From an uncultured Polaromonas sp. (GTDB lineage: Bacteria > Pseudomonadota > Gammaproteobacteria > Burkholderiales > Burkholderiaceae): a stretch of 17,877 nucleotides of DNA. The DNA is taken from contig CAMLDT010000053.1 in the NCBI GenBank assembly GCA_946479075.1, forward strand, positions 1 to 17,877. Direction: 5' to 3'. Shown here piece by piece: positions 6,275 through 13,250 of the stretch; positions within the stretch are counted from its first letter, which is position 1; each line of letters opens with the position of its first letter. Both the position numbers and the translations under genes were made by a program. Below the pieces are notes generated by a model, which saw nothing but the letters and a program-made list of their open reading frames with translations, was not told the DNA's origin and made no database searches.

Positions 6275-6966
6275 GCCCCGCGGACGGCCTGCAGAAGGCG
6301 GCCCCTCGTGTGGCGCTGATTCATGCGACCGCGCTGGCCATGGCGCCCATCCAGTCCGCGTTCGCCCGCCACTGGCCCCAGGCGCGCAGCATGAACCTGC
6401 TCGATGACAGCCTGTCGGTGGACCTGGCCGAAGCCGGCGCGCTGGAGCCCGCGATGGTGCAGCGTTTTGTGGATCTCGCGGCTTATGCCAGGGGCACCGG
6501 CTGCGGCGCCATCCTGTTCACCTGCTCGGCTTTCGGGCCGGCCATCGAGGCGGCGGGCGCGGCGGTGGGCCTGCCCACGCTCAAACCCAATGAGGCGATG
6601 TTCGAGGACGCCCTGCGGCTGTGCCCGGACGGCGGCAGGCTGGGCCTGATCGCCACGTTTGCGGCCTCCCTGCCTTCGATGTCGGCTGAACTCCAGGCCA
6701 TGGCTGCCGGGCAGGGGCGCCGCATTGATCTGCATACCCGCTTTGTGCCGGGCGCCATGCAGGATCTGGCCGAAGGCCGCGTTGAAGAACATCATCAAAA
6801 AATTGCCCAGGCTGCGCAAGGGCTGGATGGTTGCGCTGTGGTGATGCTGGCGCAGTTTTCCATGGCCGCAGCGCAGCCGCTGGCACAGGCCGGCCTGTCC
6901 TGCCCGGTCCTCAGCAGCCCGGATTGCGCCGTGTTATCCCTCCAGAAAAGAATGCAACATGCCTGA
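6271..6966 (+). CDS. Asp/Glu racemase-superfamily protein lacking the usual second cysteine
   Basis: 231 residues, started at the ATG that overlaps the permease stop codon. The N-terminus RVALIHATALAM resembles the first strand of the Asp/Glu/hydantoin racemase fold, and FTCSAFGPAIEAA around Cys85 matches the first catalytic-cysteine loop. Where two-cysteine members have a second motif of the type LGCTH, this protein reads VVMLAQFSMA, with no cysteine. It may therefore be a one-cysteine member with isomerase, decarboxylase or other lyase activity instead of a true racemase. It is tied into the cluster by an ATGA overlap upstream and an 8-bp overlap with the dehydrogenase gene downstream, so it probably acts on the imported compound or a derivative. 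The reaction is unknown. Confidence 0.75.
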   Translation: MSPADGLQKAAPRVALIHATALAMAPIQSAFARHWPQARSMNLLDDSLSVDLAEAGALEPAMVQRFVDLAAYARGTGCGAILFTCSAFGPAIEAAGAAVGLPTLKPNEAMFEDALRLCPDGGRLGLIATFAASLPSMSAELQAMAAGQGRRIDLHTRFVPGAMQDLAEGRVEEHHQKIAQAAQGLDGCAVVMLAQFSMAAAQPLAQAGLSCPVLSSPDCAVLSLQKRMQHA

Positions 6967-8023
6967 AACCCGTATTCCGTTTGCCGAACTCCAGCAGTTC
7001 ATCACCGTGGCGATGAACAAGCTGGGCTTGCCCGAGGCCGATGCCGCTGTCGTGGGCCGCCTGATGGCCGAGGCCGAGCTGCAAGGCTCCGATGGTCACG
7101 GGGTGATCCGCCTGCTGCCGTATGCCCGCCGTATCCGCGCGGGCGGGCTCAACTTGCGCCCCAACATCCGGATCGTGCAGGAGCGGCCGGGCATGGCGCT
7201 GCTTGACGGCGACAACGGCATGGGCCATCTGGTGATGCAGCGGGCTGCGGAAATCGCCATCGAGAAGGCCCGCACCTGCGGCATCGCCTGGGTCGGTTCG
7301 CAGTTCAGCAACCATGCGGGACCGGCTTCGCTGTACGCGCGCATGCCGATGGCCCAGGACATGATCGGCCTGTATTTCGCAGTCGGCAATGCCAACCACC
7401 TGCCACCCTGGGGCGGCCTGGACATGCTGCTGTCCACCAACCCGATTGCCGTAGCCGTGCCCGCGGGTGAAGAGGCGCCGGTGGTGCTGGACATGGCCAC
7501 CACGGTGGCCGCTTATGGCAAGGTCAAAGCCAAGGCGCAGCGCGGCGAGATGATGCCGGCAGGCTGGATGATCGACCGGCTGGGCCAGCCACTGCTGGAC
7601 CCGAAACGCGCCGAAGAGGGCTTTCTCATGCCGATAGGCGGCTACAAGGGTTATGGACTGTCGCTGATCGTCGGCCTGCTGGCGGGTACCCTCAACGGGG
7701 CCGCCATGGGCAGCCAGGTCATCGATTTCAACCACGACGACACCAGCGTCACCAACACCGGCCAGGCCATCATGGCCATCGACCTCAGCGCTTTTGGCGA
7801 TGTGGCCGGTTTCAAGGCACGGGTGGACCAGCTGGTGCGCGAGATGCGCGGCAGCGCCCGCATGCCGGGTGTGGACCGGATCTGGCTGCCGGGTGAACAA
7901 AGCCACGAAAGGCGTGCGGCCAACGAGCGTGAGGGCATTGCCTTGCCGGCCGCGCTGCACAAACAGCTCGATGCTTTTGCCGCTGAGTTGGGGATTCCCG
8001 CGCTGCAGCCCAACCCGCAATAG
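6959..8023 (+). CDS. Malate/L-lactate dehydrogenase-family (LDH2/MDH2) oxidoreductase
   Basis: NAD(P)-dependent oxidoreductase of the LDH2/MDH2 family, 354 residues, the normal length. Family landmarks: the N-terminal helical region, SDGHGV with catalytic-type His47, the SNHAGP loop, NANHLPPWGG, STNPIAVAVP, DMATTVAAYGKV and GGYKGYGLSLIV. The family interconverts 2-hydroxy and 2-oxo acids or cyclic imino acids (malate, sulfolactate, ureidoglycolate, piperideine carboxylate), so the motifs alone do not give the substrate. The gene starts within the last 8 bp of the racemase-like gene and has an AGAAAAG-type ribosome binding site in the end of that gene. With the importer upstream it suggests uptake and oxidation of a small hydroxy acid, or reduction of a keto acid; this is inference. 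Confidence 0.9.
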   Translation: MPETRIPFAELQQFITVAMNKLGLPEADAAVVGRLMAEAELQGSDGHGVIRLLPYARRIRAGGLNLRPNIRIVQERPGMALLDGDNGMGHLVMQRAAEIAIEKARTCGIAWVGSQFSNHAGPASLYARMPMAQDMIGLYFAVGNANHLPPWGGLDMLLSTNPIAVAVPAGEEAPVVLDMATTVAAYGKVKAKAQRGEMMPAGWMIDRLGQPLLDPKRAEEGFLMPIGGYKGYGLSLIVGLLAGTLNGAAMGSQVIDFNHDDTSVTNTGQAIMAIDLSAFGDVAGFKARVDQLVREMRGSARMPGVDRIWLPGEQSHERRAANEREGIALPAALHKQLDAFAAELGIPALQPNPQ

Positions 8024-8031
8024 GCCGGGCC

Positions 8032-8730
8032 ATGACACCGTCACGCCCCTTGATGCGCCTGTACTCCGGCCCCTTGAGCATGTTCGGCGCCAAGGTGCAG
8101 ATTGCCATGCTGGAGAAAAGCCTGGACTTCGACCTGGTGATGGTGCCTTTTGACATGACGCTGCTGTACCAGCCCAGGCATCCCGAGGTGGTCCGCATCA
8201 ATCCCAAGCAGCAGGTGCCGGTGCTGGTCCATGGTGAACTCGAACTGTTTGATTCAACGCAGATTTTTGAATACCTCGAAGAGCTGCAACCCGCGCCGGC
8301 CCTGTGGCCCGCAGCGCTCGCCGACAGGGCGCGTGCGCGCCTGCTCGAACACGGTTCCGACGAGGTTTATTTCCCGCCGGTGATCCGCCTGATGGGCTTG
8401 CAGGACCAGTTGCAGGAGGCGCCCGCGGTCCAGGCGTGCGAGGCGTGCCACCGCTATTACCGCGACATGGAAGCCCGGCTGGCCGGGCGGGACTGGCTGG
8501 CCGGCCGCTATTCGTTTGCCGACATCGCGTTTTACATGGCCCAGCTGTTCGGGGCCCGCATGGGCGCACCCATGGGCGAAGAGACGCCGCGTCTGCTGGC
8601 GTGGCGCGAGCGCATGTCGGCGCGCCCCGCCGTCCGGCAGGTCGCCGGCGCCATGGGGCGTTACCTGCAGTCGCAGGGGCGGCCGCTGCCGGCGTTTCTG
8701 GCAGCGCTGGTGGCAGACGCCGGTCTGTAA
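8032..8730 (+). CDS. Glutathione S-transferase family protein
   Basis: Cytosolic thioredoxin-fold GST, 232 residues, starting 8 bp after the dehydrogenase stop codon. The N-terminal domain has the opening strand MRLYSGPLSMFGAKVQIA, the cis-proline segment QQVPVLVHGE and the glutathione-contacting DSTQIFEYLEE (about 75-85). The helical C-terminal domain contains AGRYSFADIAFYMAQL (about 157-172), the conserved N-capping box. The first residues match related proteins from MRLYSG on, so ATG 8053 is an alternative start seven codons in. GSTs close to stringent starvation protein A look similar, but the cluster context points to an enzymatic or glutathione-linked step. Its natural substrate is unknown. 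It is the last gene of the cluster. Confidence 0.9.
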   Translation: MTPSRPLMRLYSGPLSMFGAKVQIAMLEKSLDFDLVMVPFDMTLLYQPRHPEVVRINPKQQVPVLVHGELELFDSTQIFEYLEELQPAPALWPAALADRARARLLEHGSDEVYFPPVIRLMGLQDQLQEAPAVQACEACHRYYRDMEARLAGRDWLAGRYSFADIAFYMAQLFGARMGAPMGEETPRLLAWRERMSARPAVRQVAGAMGRYLQSQGRPLPAFLAALVADAGL

Positions 8731-8888
8731 GCCGGAGAAGGGAGAGCGGGAGGAAAGGGCGCGTGGCGCGCGGCCTGGCCAAGCTGTGTTGTTTGATTCG
8801 TCCTACAGACCCGCCCCGGGCCTGCCGCTACAGTCGTGAAAGCCCAGCGGCCTGTGCCGTTGCCTTCTGGCCATCGCAAGGAATCCCC
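8731..8888 (+). other. Gap between the GST gene and the DUF3096 gene
   Basis: 158 bp without a gene. It begins with a purine-rich run (about 8735-8759). Two identical CTACAG hexamers lie at 8803-8808 and 8828-8833, and an AAGGA ribosome binding site precedes the small gene. No clear sigma-70 promoter or terminator was recognised. Confidence 0.4.
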
Positions 8889-9041
8889 ATGAACCTCTCT
8901 GTCTCCATCGGCCCCATCGTCTCGCTGATCGCCGGCATCCTGATCCTGATCATTCCGCGCCTGCTCAATTACATCGTGGCGATTTACCTCATCGTCATCG
9001 GCTTGATCGGACTGTTCGGCACGGGCTCGTTGCGCCTGTAG
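8889..9041 (+). CDS. DUF3096 family small membrane protein (50 aa)
   Basis: A 50-residue peptide that is almost entirely membrane-embedded. It has two hydrophobic stretches, SIGPIVSLIAGILILIIP (6-23) and NYIVAIYLIVIGLIGLFG (27-44), linked by the short basic turn RLL. The LIAGILILI-P-R-LLNYIVA-YLI-IG wording matches DUF3096 as I know it; the role of the family is unknown. The start is well supported by AAGGA at 8879-8883. It has its own 158-bp upstream region and is convergent with the Mrr-like gene, 16 bp away, so it is probably a single-gene unit. Confidence 0.85.
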   Translation: MNLSVSIGPIVSLIAGILILIIPRLLNYIVAIYLIVIGLIGLFGTGSLRL

Positions 9042-9057
9042 CGCGCGCCAGGTGATT

Positions 9058-9912
9058 TCAGCGCTTGCCCCGTGCAAGCGCGAGCAGGGCCTGTTGCTGC
9101 GCCGCGGTCCGGGTGGCGATCAGCGCGAGCAATCCCGTGCGATCCAGCGCGTTGATGCCGTTGTATTTGGCAAACTTTCGGGCGTTGTCCGTGAAGGTGG
9201 AGGCCGTGGCGTAGGTGGCCCGCTTGAGTTGACGCGCGGTCATCATGGCCAGCAAGGGGTGAATCTGCCGCACCGCCAGCGGCTGGCCCGGCCACAGCCT
9301 GCATACCGCCACAGAGACCGGGCTGTCCCTGTCCAGTTTGGCATGGCGCGAGTACAGCCAGAGGGTCACGCCGCCGCCCGCGCCATGCGACTGGACGCGG
9401 GTTTCCAGGCCGCTCTGGGAAAACAGCATTTCGCAGACGGCGTCAAATTGTTGTGGCGACATGCGGTCAAACAGTTCCGGCGTCCAGGTATCTGGATTTG
9501 ACGGCGCCGGGATGGGCGCTGGCGGCCTGTCCGGAGCGACCATCCGGCGGGGCCGCGCGGCGGGCGGAAAATCAATCAGCTTTTCCATGGTGACCGGGGT
9601 GCTGGCTGGCGCCGCCAGTTTCCCGGGCGCTGGCAGTCGCGGCGGGCCTTCGCCCCGGCCCAGCTTGGCCCATGGCGGTTCGTAGGCCAGCGGATCGGCA
9701 TACATGCCGGAAAAAAGCCGGCTGGTGAGGTAGCTGCCTGTCATGATCACGCCGAGCAGCAGGCAGACCGCGCCGGGCAGGCGAAACTCGCGCTGACTGA
9801 TCGACATCAACAGCAGCGCCGTGCCGGCAAGCAGGATCAACAGGCCGATCAGGAAAACCGGGAAATACGGCGCCCCGCTGCGGGCGGGTGGAGCATACGG
9901 TCTGGCAGCCAT
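9058..9912 (-). CDS. Membrane-anchored Mrr-like restriction-endonuclease-fold protein, probably catalytically altered
   Basis: 284 residues from the ATG at 9912 (a TTG two codons upstream is possible). The N-terminus has two membrane helices (about 17-38 and 44-66), followed by a Pro-rich linker (about 75-140). The C-terminal part from about residue 145 resembles the Mrr_cat domain: MSPQQFDAVCEMLFSQSGLE (151-170) and ATYATASTFTDNARKFAKYN (about 234-253) are the typical helix and strand segments. The nuclease residues usually written G-x-D and Q-x-K appear here as GVT (Thr183) and VCR (Val203, Arg205), so cleavage activity is doubtful. The gene lies downstream of mltD on the same strand after an 87-bp gap holding an interspersed repeat. 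No methylase or other restriction-system partner is nearby. The function is unknown; alternatives are a DNA-tethering or envelope-associated protein. Confidence 0.75.
   Translation of the reverse strand: MAARPYAPPARSGAPYFPVFLIGLLILLAGTALLLMSISQREFRLPGAVCLLLGVIMTGSYLTSRLFSGMYADPLAYEPPWAKLGRGEGPPRLPAPGKLAAPASTPVTMEKLIDFPPAARPRRMVAPDRPPAPIPAPSNPDTWTPELFDRMSPQQFDAVCEMLFSQSGLETRVQSHGAGGGVTLWLYSRHAKLDRDSPVSVAVCRLWPGQPLAVRQIHPLLAMMTARQLKRATYATASTFTDNARKFAKYNGINALDRTGLLALIATRTAAQQQALLALARGKR
9061..9081. terminator. Hairpin between convergent genes
   Basis: A perfect 8-bp stem GCGCTTGC/GCAAGCGC with a 5-nt loop lies at the junction of the convergent DUF3096 and Mrr-like genes, overlapping the last codons of the latter. 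There is no T-run on either side, so it would be a weak intrinsic terminator at best, or an mRNA 3'-end stabiliser. Confidence 0.4.
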
Positions 9913-9922
9913 AAACAATCTG

Positions 9923-9988
9923 GTTTGCTACTGTTTTGATAGCTGGTTATGCAGACTGGATAAGGGCTGAGAGCACTTTTCGCTTGAA
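9923..9988 (-). repeat. Second copy of the short interspersed element
   Basis: Read on the minus strand, this 66-bp stretch aligns end to end with 1076-1140 in dnaX, with one gap and about 40 identical columns, and ends in the same GTAGCAAAC. It occupies most of the gap between mltD and the Mrr-like gene and ends 10 bp before the ATG of the latter, replacing any recognisable Shine-Dalgarno region. Confidence 0.5.
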
Positions 9989-9999
9989 GCCTGGGGCGG

Positions 10000-11598
10000 C
10001 TAACGCTTTCGGCTCTTGATCACGGTTTTGCCGGGGCTGCGTTTGGTCGCCGTGACCTTGCTGCGTGCCGGCGCCGAATGCCGGACCGCCTTGGGCTTGA
10101 CCGGCAGGAACACAATCACCTGGTGCCCCATCTTGAAAGCCGCTTTGGGGCTGACATCGTTCCAGTCCGCCACGCTGGCGGCACTCAGGCCATAGCGCCT
10201 GGCGATGGTGGCGACGGTTTCGCCCTTGCGGGCCTTGACCACGGTGCGCCGCGTGACGATTTCCGGCGCAAAGGCCATTTGCGCGTTGTCTGCCACGTGG
10301 CCGGCGACGTCGCTGTCCGTCTTGGCCGTGCGCGGCACCAGCAGGGTGGAGCCGGCCTTGATCAGCATGCGCGGCGGGATGCTGTTGACGCCGCGCAGGT
10401 CGGCCTCGCTCATGCCGACGCGTTTGGCTGCGTCGCTGACGCTGAGTGTGGCGGGCGCGGTCCAGGCGGTCCAGCTCGCGTACTGGCCCTGGGAGTAGGC
10501 CTCGAAGTTGCGCTGGAAAATTTTGGCGTTGTCCCAGGGCAGCAGGATTTGCGGCGTGCCGGCCGCGATGATGACAGGGCGGTGGGCGGATGGATTGAGC
10601 GCCTTGAAGTCGGCGATGTCCACGTCGGCCAGTTTGGCGGCCAGCGCCACGTCGATGTCGCGCGTGATCAGCACCTGCTGGAAATACGGGTGGTTTTCGA
10701 TCAGCGGCAGTTCGGCGCCGAAGGCCTGCGGGTTGGCCACGATGTTCTTGACGGCCTGCAGCTTGGGCACATACAGCCGCGTTTCGTCGGGCATGCGCAG
10801 GTCCTGGTAGCTGGTGCCGAGCCCGTCCTTTTTGTTCTTGGCGATGGCGCGGGCCACGCTGCCTTCGCCCCAGTTGTAGGCGGCCAGCGCCAGATGCCAG
10901 TCGCCGAACATGCCGTAGAGTTTTTGCAAATAGTCGAGCGCTGCGCGCGTGGAGGCCAGCACGTCACGGCGGTCGTCGCGGAAGGCGTTTTGCTTCAGGT
11001 CGAAGTATTTGCCGGTGGCCGGCATGAACTGCCACATGCCGGCGGCCTTGGCGCTGGACACCGCCTGCGGATTGAAAGCGCTTTCGATGTAAGGCAGCAG
11101 CGCAAGTTCGGTCGGCATGTTGCGGCGTTCCAGTTCCTCGACGATGTGAAACAGGTACTTGCTCGACCGTTCGGTCATGCGCTGGATGTAGTCAGGGCGG
11201 CTGGCGTACCACTGCTCACGGTCGGTGACCAGCTCGTTTTGCAGGTCCGGCATGGCAAACCCGCTGCGGATGCGCGCCCACAGATCCGGCGGGGGCTGCA
11301 GCGGCGTGACGGTATCCGATGCAGCGCGGGCCCGGTCAAGCGGGGACAGCGGGCCGGCGGGGTAGACCGGCTTTGCACTCGCACCGGTGTTCGTGCTCAG
11401 GACCGGGTCACCGGGCATGCCGGGCGGGGAGGTGCTGGCGCAGCCGGCCAGCACCGCCACGGCGACGCCGAGCAGCAGGGTTTTCAGGGAGGTGACGGGG
11501 CGGCGGCAAAGGCTGCCGGAGAAGAAAGAAGAGAAAGAAGCGAGAGAAGCGCAAGAAGAGAGGGCGGGGAAACGGGGTGATCGCTGCGGGTCAGTCAT
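10000..11598 (-). CDS. mltD: Membrane-bound lytic murein transglycosylase D with LysM
   Basis: Outer-membrane lipoprotein that cleaves peptidoglycan glycan strands to 1,6-anhydro-muropeptides; 532 residues. A lipobox LAGC with Cys53 follows the hydrophobic LLLGVAVAV. The SLT (GH23-type) domain includes LLPYIESAFNP with catalytic Glu172, AAGMWQFMPATGKYFDL, LALAAYNWGEG and ETRLYVPKLQAV. Near the C-terminus a degenerate LysM-like segment (SVSDAAKRVGMSEADLRGVN) precedes a clear LysM (KARKGETVATIARRYGLSAA), then a basic tail. The ATG at 11598 overlaps the gloB stop codon as ATGA, and mltD next to gloB also occurs in E. coli. Oddity: about 37 Ser/Phe-rich residues, encoded by a pyrimidine tract, precede the signal hydrophobic region, making the leader unusually long. 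No later ATG or GTG fits, so either a non-canonical start or a real extension is present. Confidence 0.93.
   Translation of the reverse strand: MTDPQRSPRFPALSSCASLASFSSFFSGSLCRRPVTSLKTLLLGVAVAVLAGCASTSPPGMPGDPVLSTNTGASAKPVYPAGPLSPLDRARAASDTVTPLQPPPDLWARIRSGFAMPDLQNELVTDREQWYASRPDYIQRMTERSSKYLFHIVEELERRNMPTELALLPYIESAFNPQAVSSAKAAGMWQFMPATGKYFDLKQNAFRDDRRDVLASTRAALDYLQKLYGMFGDWHLALAAYNWGEGSVARAIAKNKKDGLGTSYQDLRMPDETRLYVPKLQAVKNIVANPQAFGAELPLIENHPYFQQVLITRDIDVALAAKLADVDIADFKALNPSAHRPVIIAAGTPQILLPWDNAKIFQRNFEAYSQGQYASWTAWTAPATLSVSDAAKRVGMSEADLRGVNSIPPRMLIKAGSTLLVPRTAKTDSDVAGHVADNAQMAFAPEIVTRRTVVKARKGETVATIARRYGLSAASVADWNDVSPKAAFKMGHQVIVFLPVKPKAVRHSAPARSKVTATKRSPGKTVIKSRKR
11518..11572 (-). repeat. 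Polypurine/polypyrimidine tract in the 5' end of mltD
   Basis: The plus strand is purine-only from 11518 to 11540 and nearly so to 11572, with a GAAGAAAGAAGAGAAAG-type pattern. On the coding (minus) strand it gives Ser/Phe/Leu codons. Simple-sequence tracts like this can slip during replication and can form triplex DNA. Confidence 0.65.
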
Positions 11599-12365
11599 TT
11601 GAATTGGTTCTTCCACTGCCTGATGGCGGCAAATACGGAGATGTCGTCATCGGCGGCCGGGTCGAAGTGCCTGGCGGCCGCCATGACAGTGGCTTGTCGG
11701 GTGCGCAAAAAAGGGTTGATGAGCAACTCCTGCGCCACTGAGGTGGGCAAGGTCGGCTGACCCTGTGCCCTCAAGGCGGTACAGCGCGCATGGTAACCAA
11801 TAAGTTCGCTATTGTCAGGTTCCAAGGCCAGTGCAAAGCGCAGATTGCTCAGGGTGTATTCGTGGGTGCAGCAGACCCGGGTGCTGCCGGGCAGCGCAGC
11901 CAGGCGATCCAGCGAAGCCAGCATCTGCGCCGGCGTGCCCTCGAACAGCCGACCGCAACCGCCCGAAAAAAGCGTGTCGCCGCAGAACAGCAGCGGCCGG
12001 CCATCGACGTCGGGGGCGTAAAAAGCAATGTGACCGGCGGTGTGGCCGGGCACATCGATCACCTCAAGGTCAATGCCGAGTGCCCGCACTGTGTCGCCAT
12101 CGCTGAGCCGCTTGAAGGGTTCGGGAATGGCTTCGCGGGCCGGGCCGTACACCGGCGCGCCGGTGGCCGCGTGCAGCTCGGCCACACCGCCCGTGTGGTC
12201 GGGGTGGTGGTGCGTGACTAGAATCGATGCCAATTGAAGCCCGTTTTCCTGCAACACGCGTTGCACCGGTGCGGCGTCACCGGGGTCCACGACCAGTGCC
12301 CGCTGACCGTCGTGCAGCAGCCAGAGGTAGTTGTCGCTCAGCGCGGGGATGGGAATGAGGTACAT
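11595..12365 (-). CDS. gloB: Hydroxyacylglutathione hydrolase (glyoxalase II)
   Basis: Cytosolic metallo-beta-lactamase-fold thioesterase that hydrolyses S-D-lactoylglutathione to D-lactate and glutathione, the second step of methylglyoxal detoxification. The 256-residue length is typical. Metal ligands are visible in THHHPDH (His52, His54, Asp56, His57), GHTAGH (His108), FCGD (Asp130) and CTHEYT (His168). The C-terminal substrate-binding part contains NPFLR near residue 227. The product begins MYLIPIPALSDNYLWLL, as in other GloB proteins. The stop codon overlaps the mltD start, so the two are probably translated together. The start codon is 12 bp from the divergent methyltransferase start; a perfect TATAAT lies just upstream inside that gene. 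Confidence 0.97.
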   Translation of the reverse strand: MYLIPIPALSDNYLWLLHDGQRALVVDPGDAAPVQRVLQENGLQLASILVTHHHPDHTGGVAELHAATGAPVYGPAREAIPEPFKRLSDGDTVRALGIDLEVIDVPGHTAGHIAFYAPDVDGRPLLFCGDTLFSGGCGRLFEGTPAQMLASLDRLAALPGSTRVCCTHEYTLSNLRFALALEPDNSELIGYHARCTALRAQGQPTLPTSVAQELLINPFLRTRQATVMAAARHFDPAADDDISVFAAIRQWKNQFK

Positions 12366-12377
12366 GCGGCGTTCTTG

Positions 12378-13250
12378 ATGGGCTCACAAATTATAGGTTT
12401 CACCGACTGGTTCAGGACCCCGCCCGGCGAGTATTTGCTGGCGTGGGAGCGTGAGCGATTCGACCAGGCCGTGGCCGACATGTTCGGCTACCACGCGCTG
12501 CAGCTGGGCCTGTCCGAGCTGGATGCCTTGCGCAGCAACCGCATGCCGCACCAGTGGCTGGCGCTGCAGGGGACTGAAGGCGGATTTGCAGCCGGCGTGC
12601 ATCCGGCGCCCCAACCCCCGGATGCCGCCCCGGGCGACACCGCCAGCGCCCCGCGCGTGGCCCTGCTGACCGATCCGGCCGCCTTGCCTTTTCCCGAGAA
12701 CAGCCTGGACCTGGTGCTGTTGCCGCACACGCTGGAACTCAGCAGTGATCCGCACACCACCCTGCGAGAGGTCGAACGCGTGCTGGTGCCCGAAGGCCGC
12801 CTGGTCATCAGCGGGCTCAACCCGGCCAGCCTGTGGGGCCTGCGGCAGCGCCGCGCGCATTTTTACCGGCGCCTGGGTTATGGCGAGCTGTTTTTGCCGG
12901 AAGCCGGCGAGTTCATCGGTTACTGGCGGCTGCGTGACTGGCTGCGGCTGCTGAGCTTCGAGGTCGAATCGGCCCAGTTCGGCTGCTACCGTCCTGCCGT
13001 CAGCAGCCGCGCCTCGCTGGAGCGTTTTGCCTGGATGGACAAGGTCGGCGAGCGCTCCTGGCCCATTTTTGGTGCCCTGTATTTTCTGGTGGCGGTCAAG
13101 CGGGTGCGCGGCATGCGTCTGCTGGAGCCGGCCTGGAAGGCCCAGAAAGCCACGGCCAGCGCGCCGGTGGCGATTGCCAACCAGGTCCGGCAACCCGACG
13201 CCTTTTCGCTTTCAACCAACCAACGAACCCGCCTGGATCCCGACACATGA
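12378..13250 (+). CDS. YafS-like class I SAM-dependent methyltransferase
   Basis: 290 residues from the ATG at 12378, chosen because it gives a short N-terminus before the first recognisable block ([16 protein letters not shown]). The Methyltransf_11-like half is clear: [18 protein letters not shown] (about 97-114), [20 protein letters not shown] (about 132-151). The glycine-rich SAM motif I (usually of D-x-G-x-G type) is not evident before it; the corresponding region is a Pro/Ala-rich stretch (about 72-90). A fairly constant C-terminal half ([27 protein letters not shown]) follows. The position between gloB and rnhA is that of E. coli yafS, whose role is not established as far as I know. 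The stop codon overlaps the rnhA start (ATGA at 13247-13250), so rnhA translation is probably coupled to it. Confidence 0.85.
   Translation: MGSQIIGFTDWFRTPPGEYLLAWERERFDQAVADMFGYHALQLGLSELDALRSNRMPHQWLALQGTEGGFAAGVHPAPQPPDAAPGDTASAPRVALLTDPAALPFPENSLDLVLLPHTLELSSDPHTTLREVERVLVPEGRLVISGLNPASLWGLRQRRAHFYRRLGYGELFLPEAGEFIGYWRLRDWLRLLSFEVESAQFGCYRPAVSSRASLERFAWMDKVGERSWPIFGALYFLVAVKRVRGMRLLEPAWKAQKATASAPVAIANQVRQPDAFSLSTNQRTRLDPDT
12390..12395 (-). promoter_or_regulatory. Candidate -10 box for gloB-mltD
   Basis: On the minus strand the hexamer is a perfect TATAAT, ending 24 bp before the gloB ATG, a good distance for a short leader. No convincing -35 is seen at 16-18 bp, and no TG extension. 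It falls within the first codons of the divergent methyltransferase gene. Confidence 0.5.

Noticed and set aside
3378..8730. Assigning the cluster to sulfolactate or taurine use
   Set aside because: The protein families allow it, but no residue or neighbouring desulfonating enzyme supports a sulfonate substrate.
9058..9912. A restriction-modification or defence island around the Mrr-like gene
   Set aside because: All neighbours are housekeeping genes (gloB, mltD, DUF3096); no methylase, helicase, toxin or integrase is present, and the nuclease residues look lost.
10078..11580. A 500-codon plus-strand open frame opposite mltD
   Set aside because: The composition is that of an antisense shadow (Gly, Arg, His, Val-rich) and mltD is certain from its catalytic and LysM motifs.
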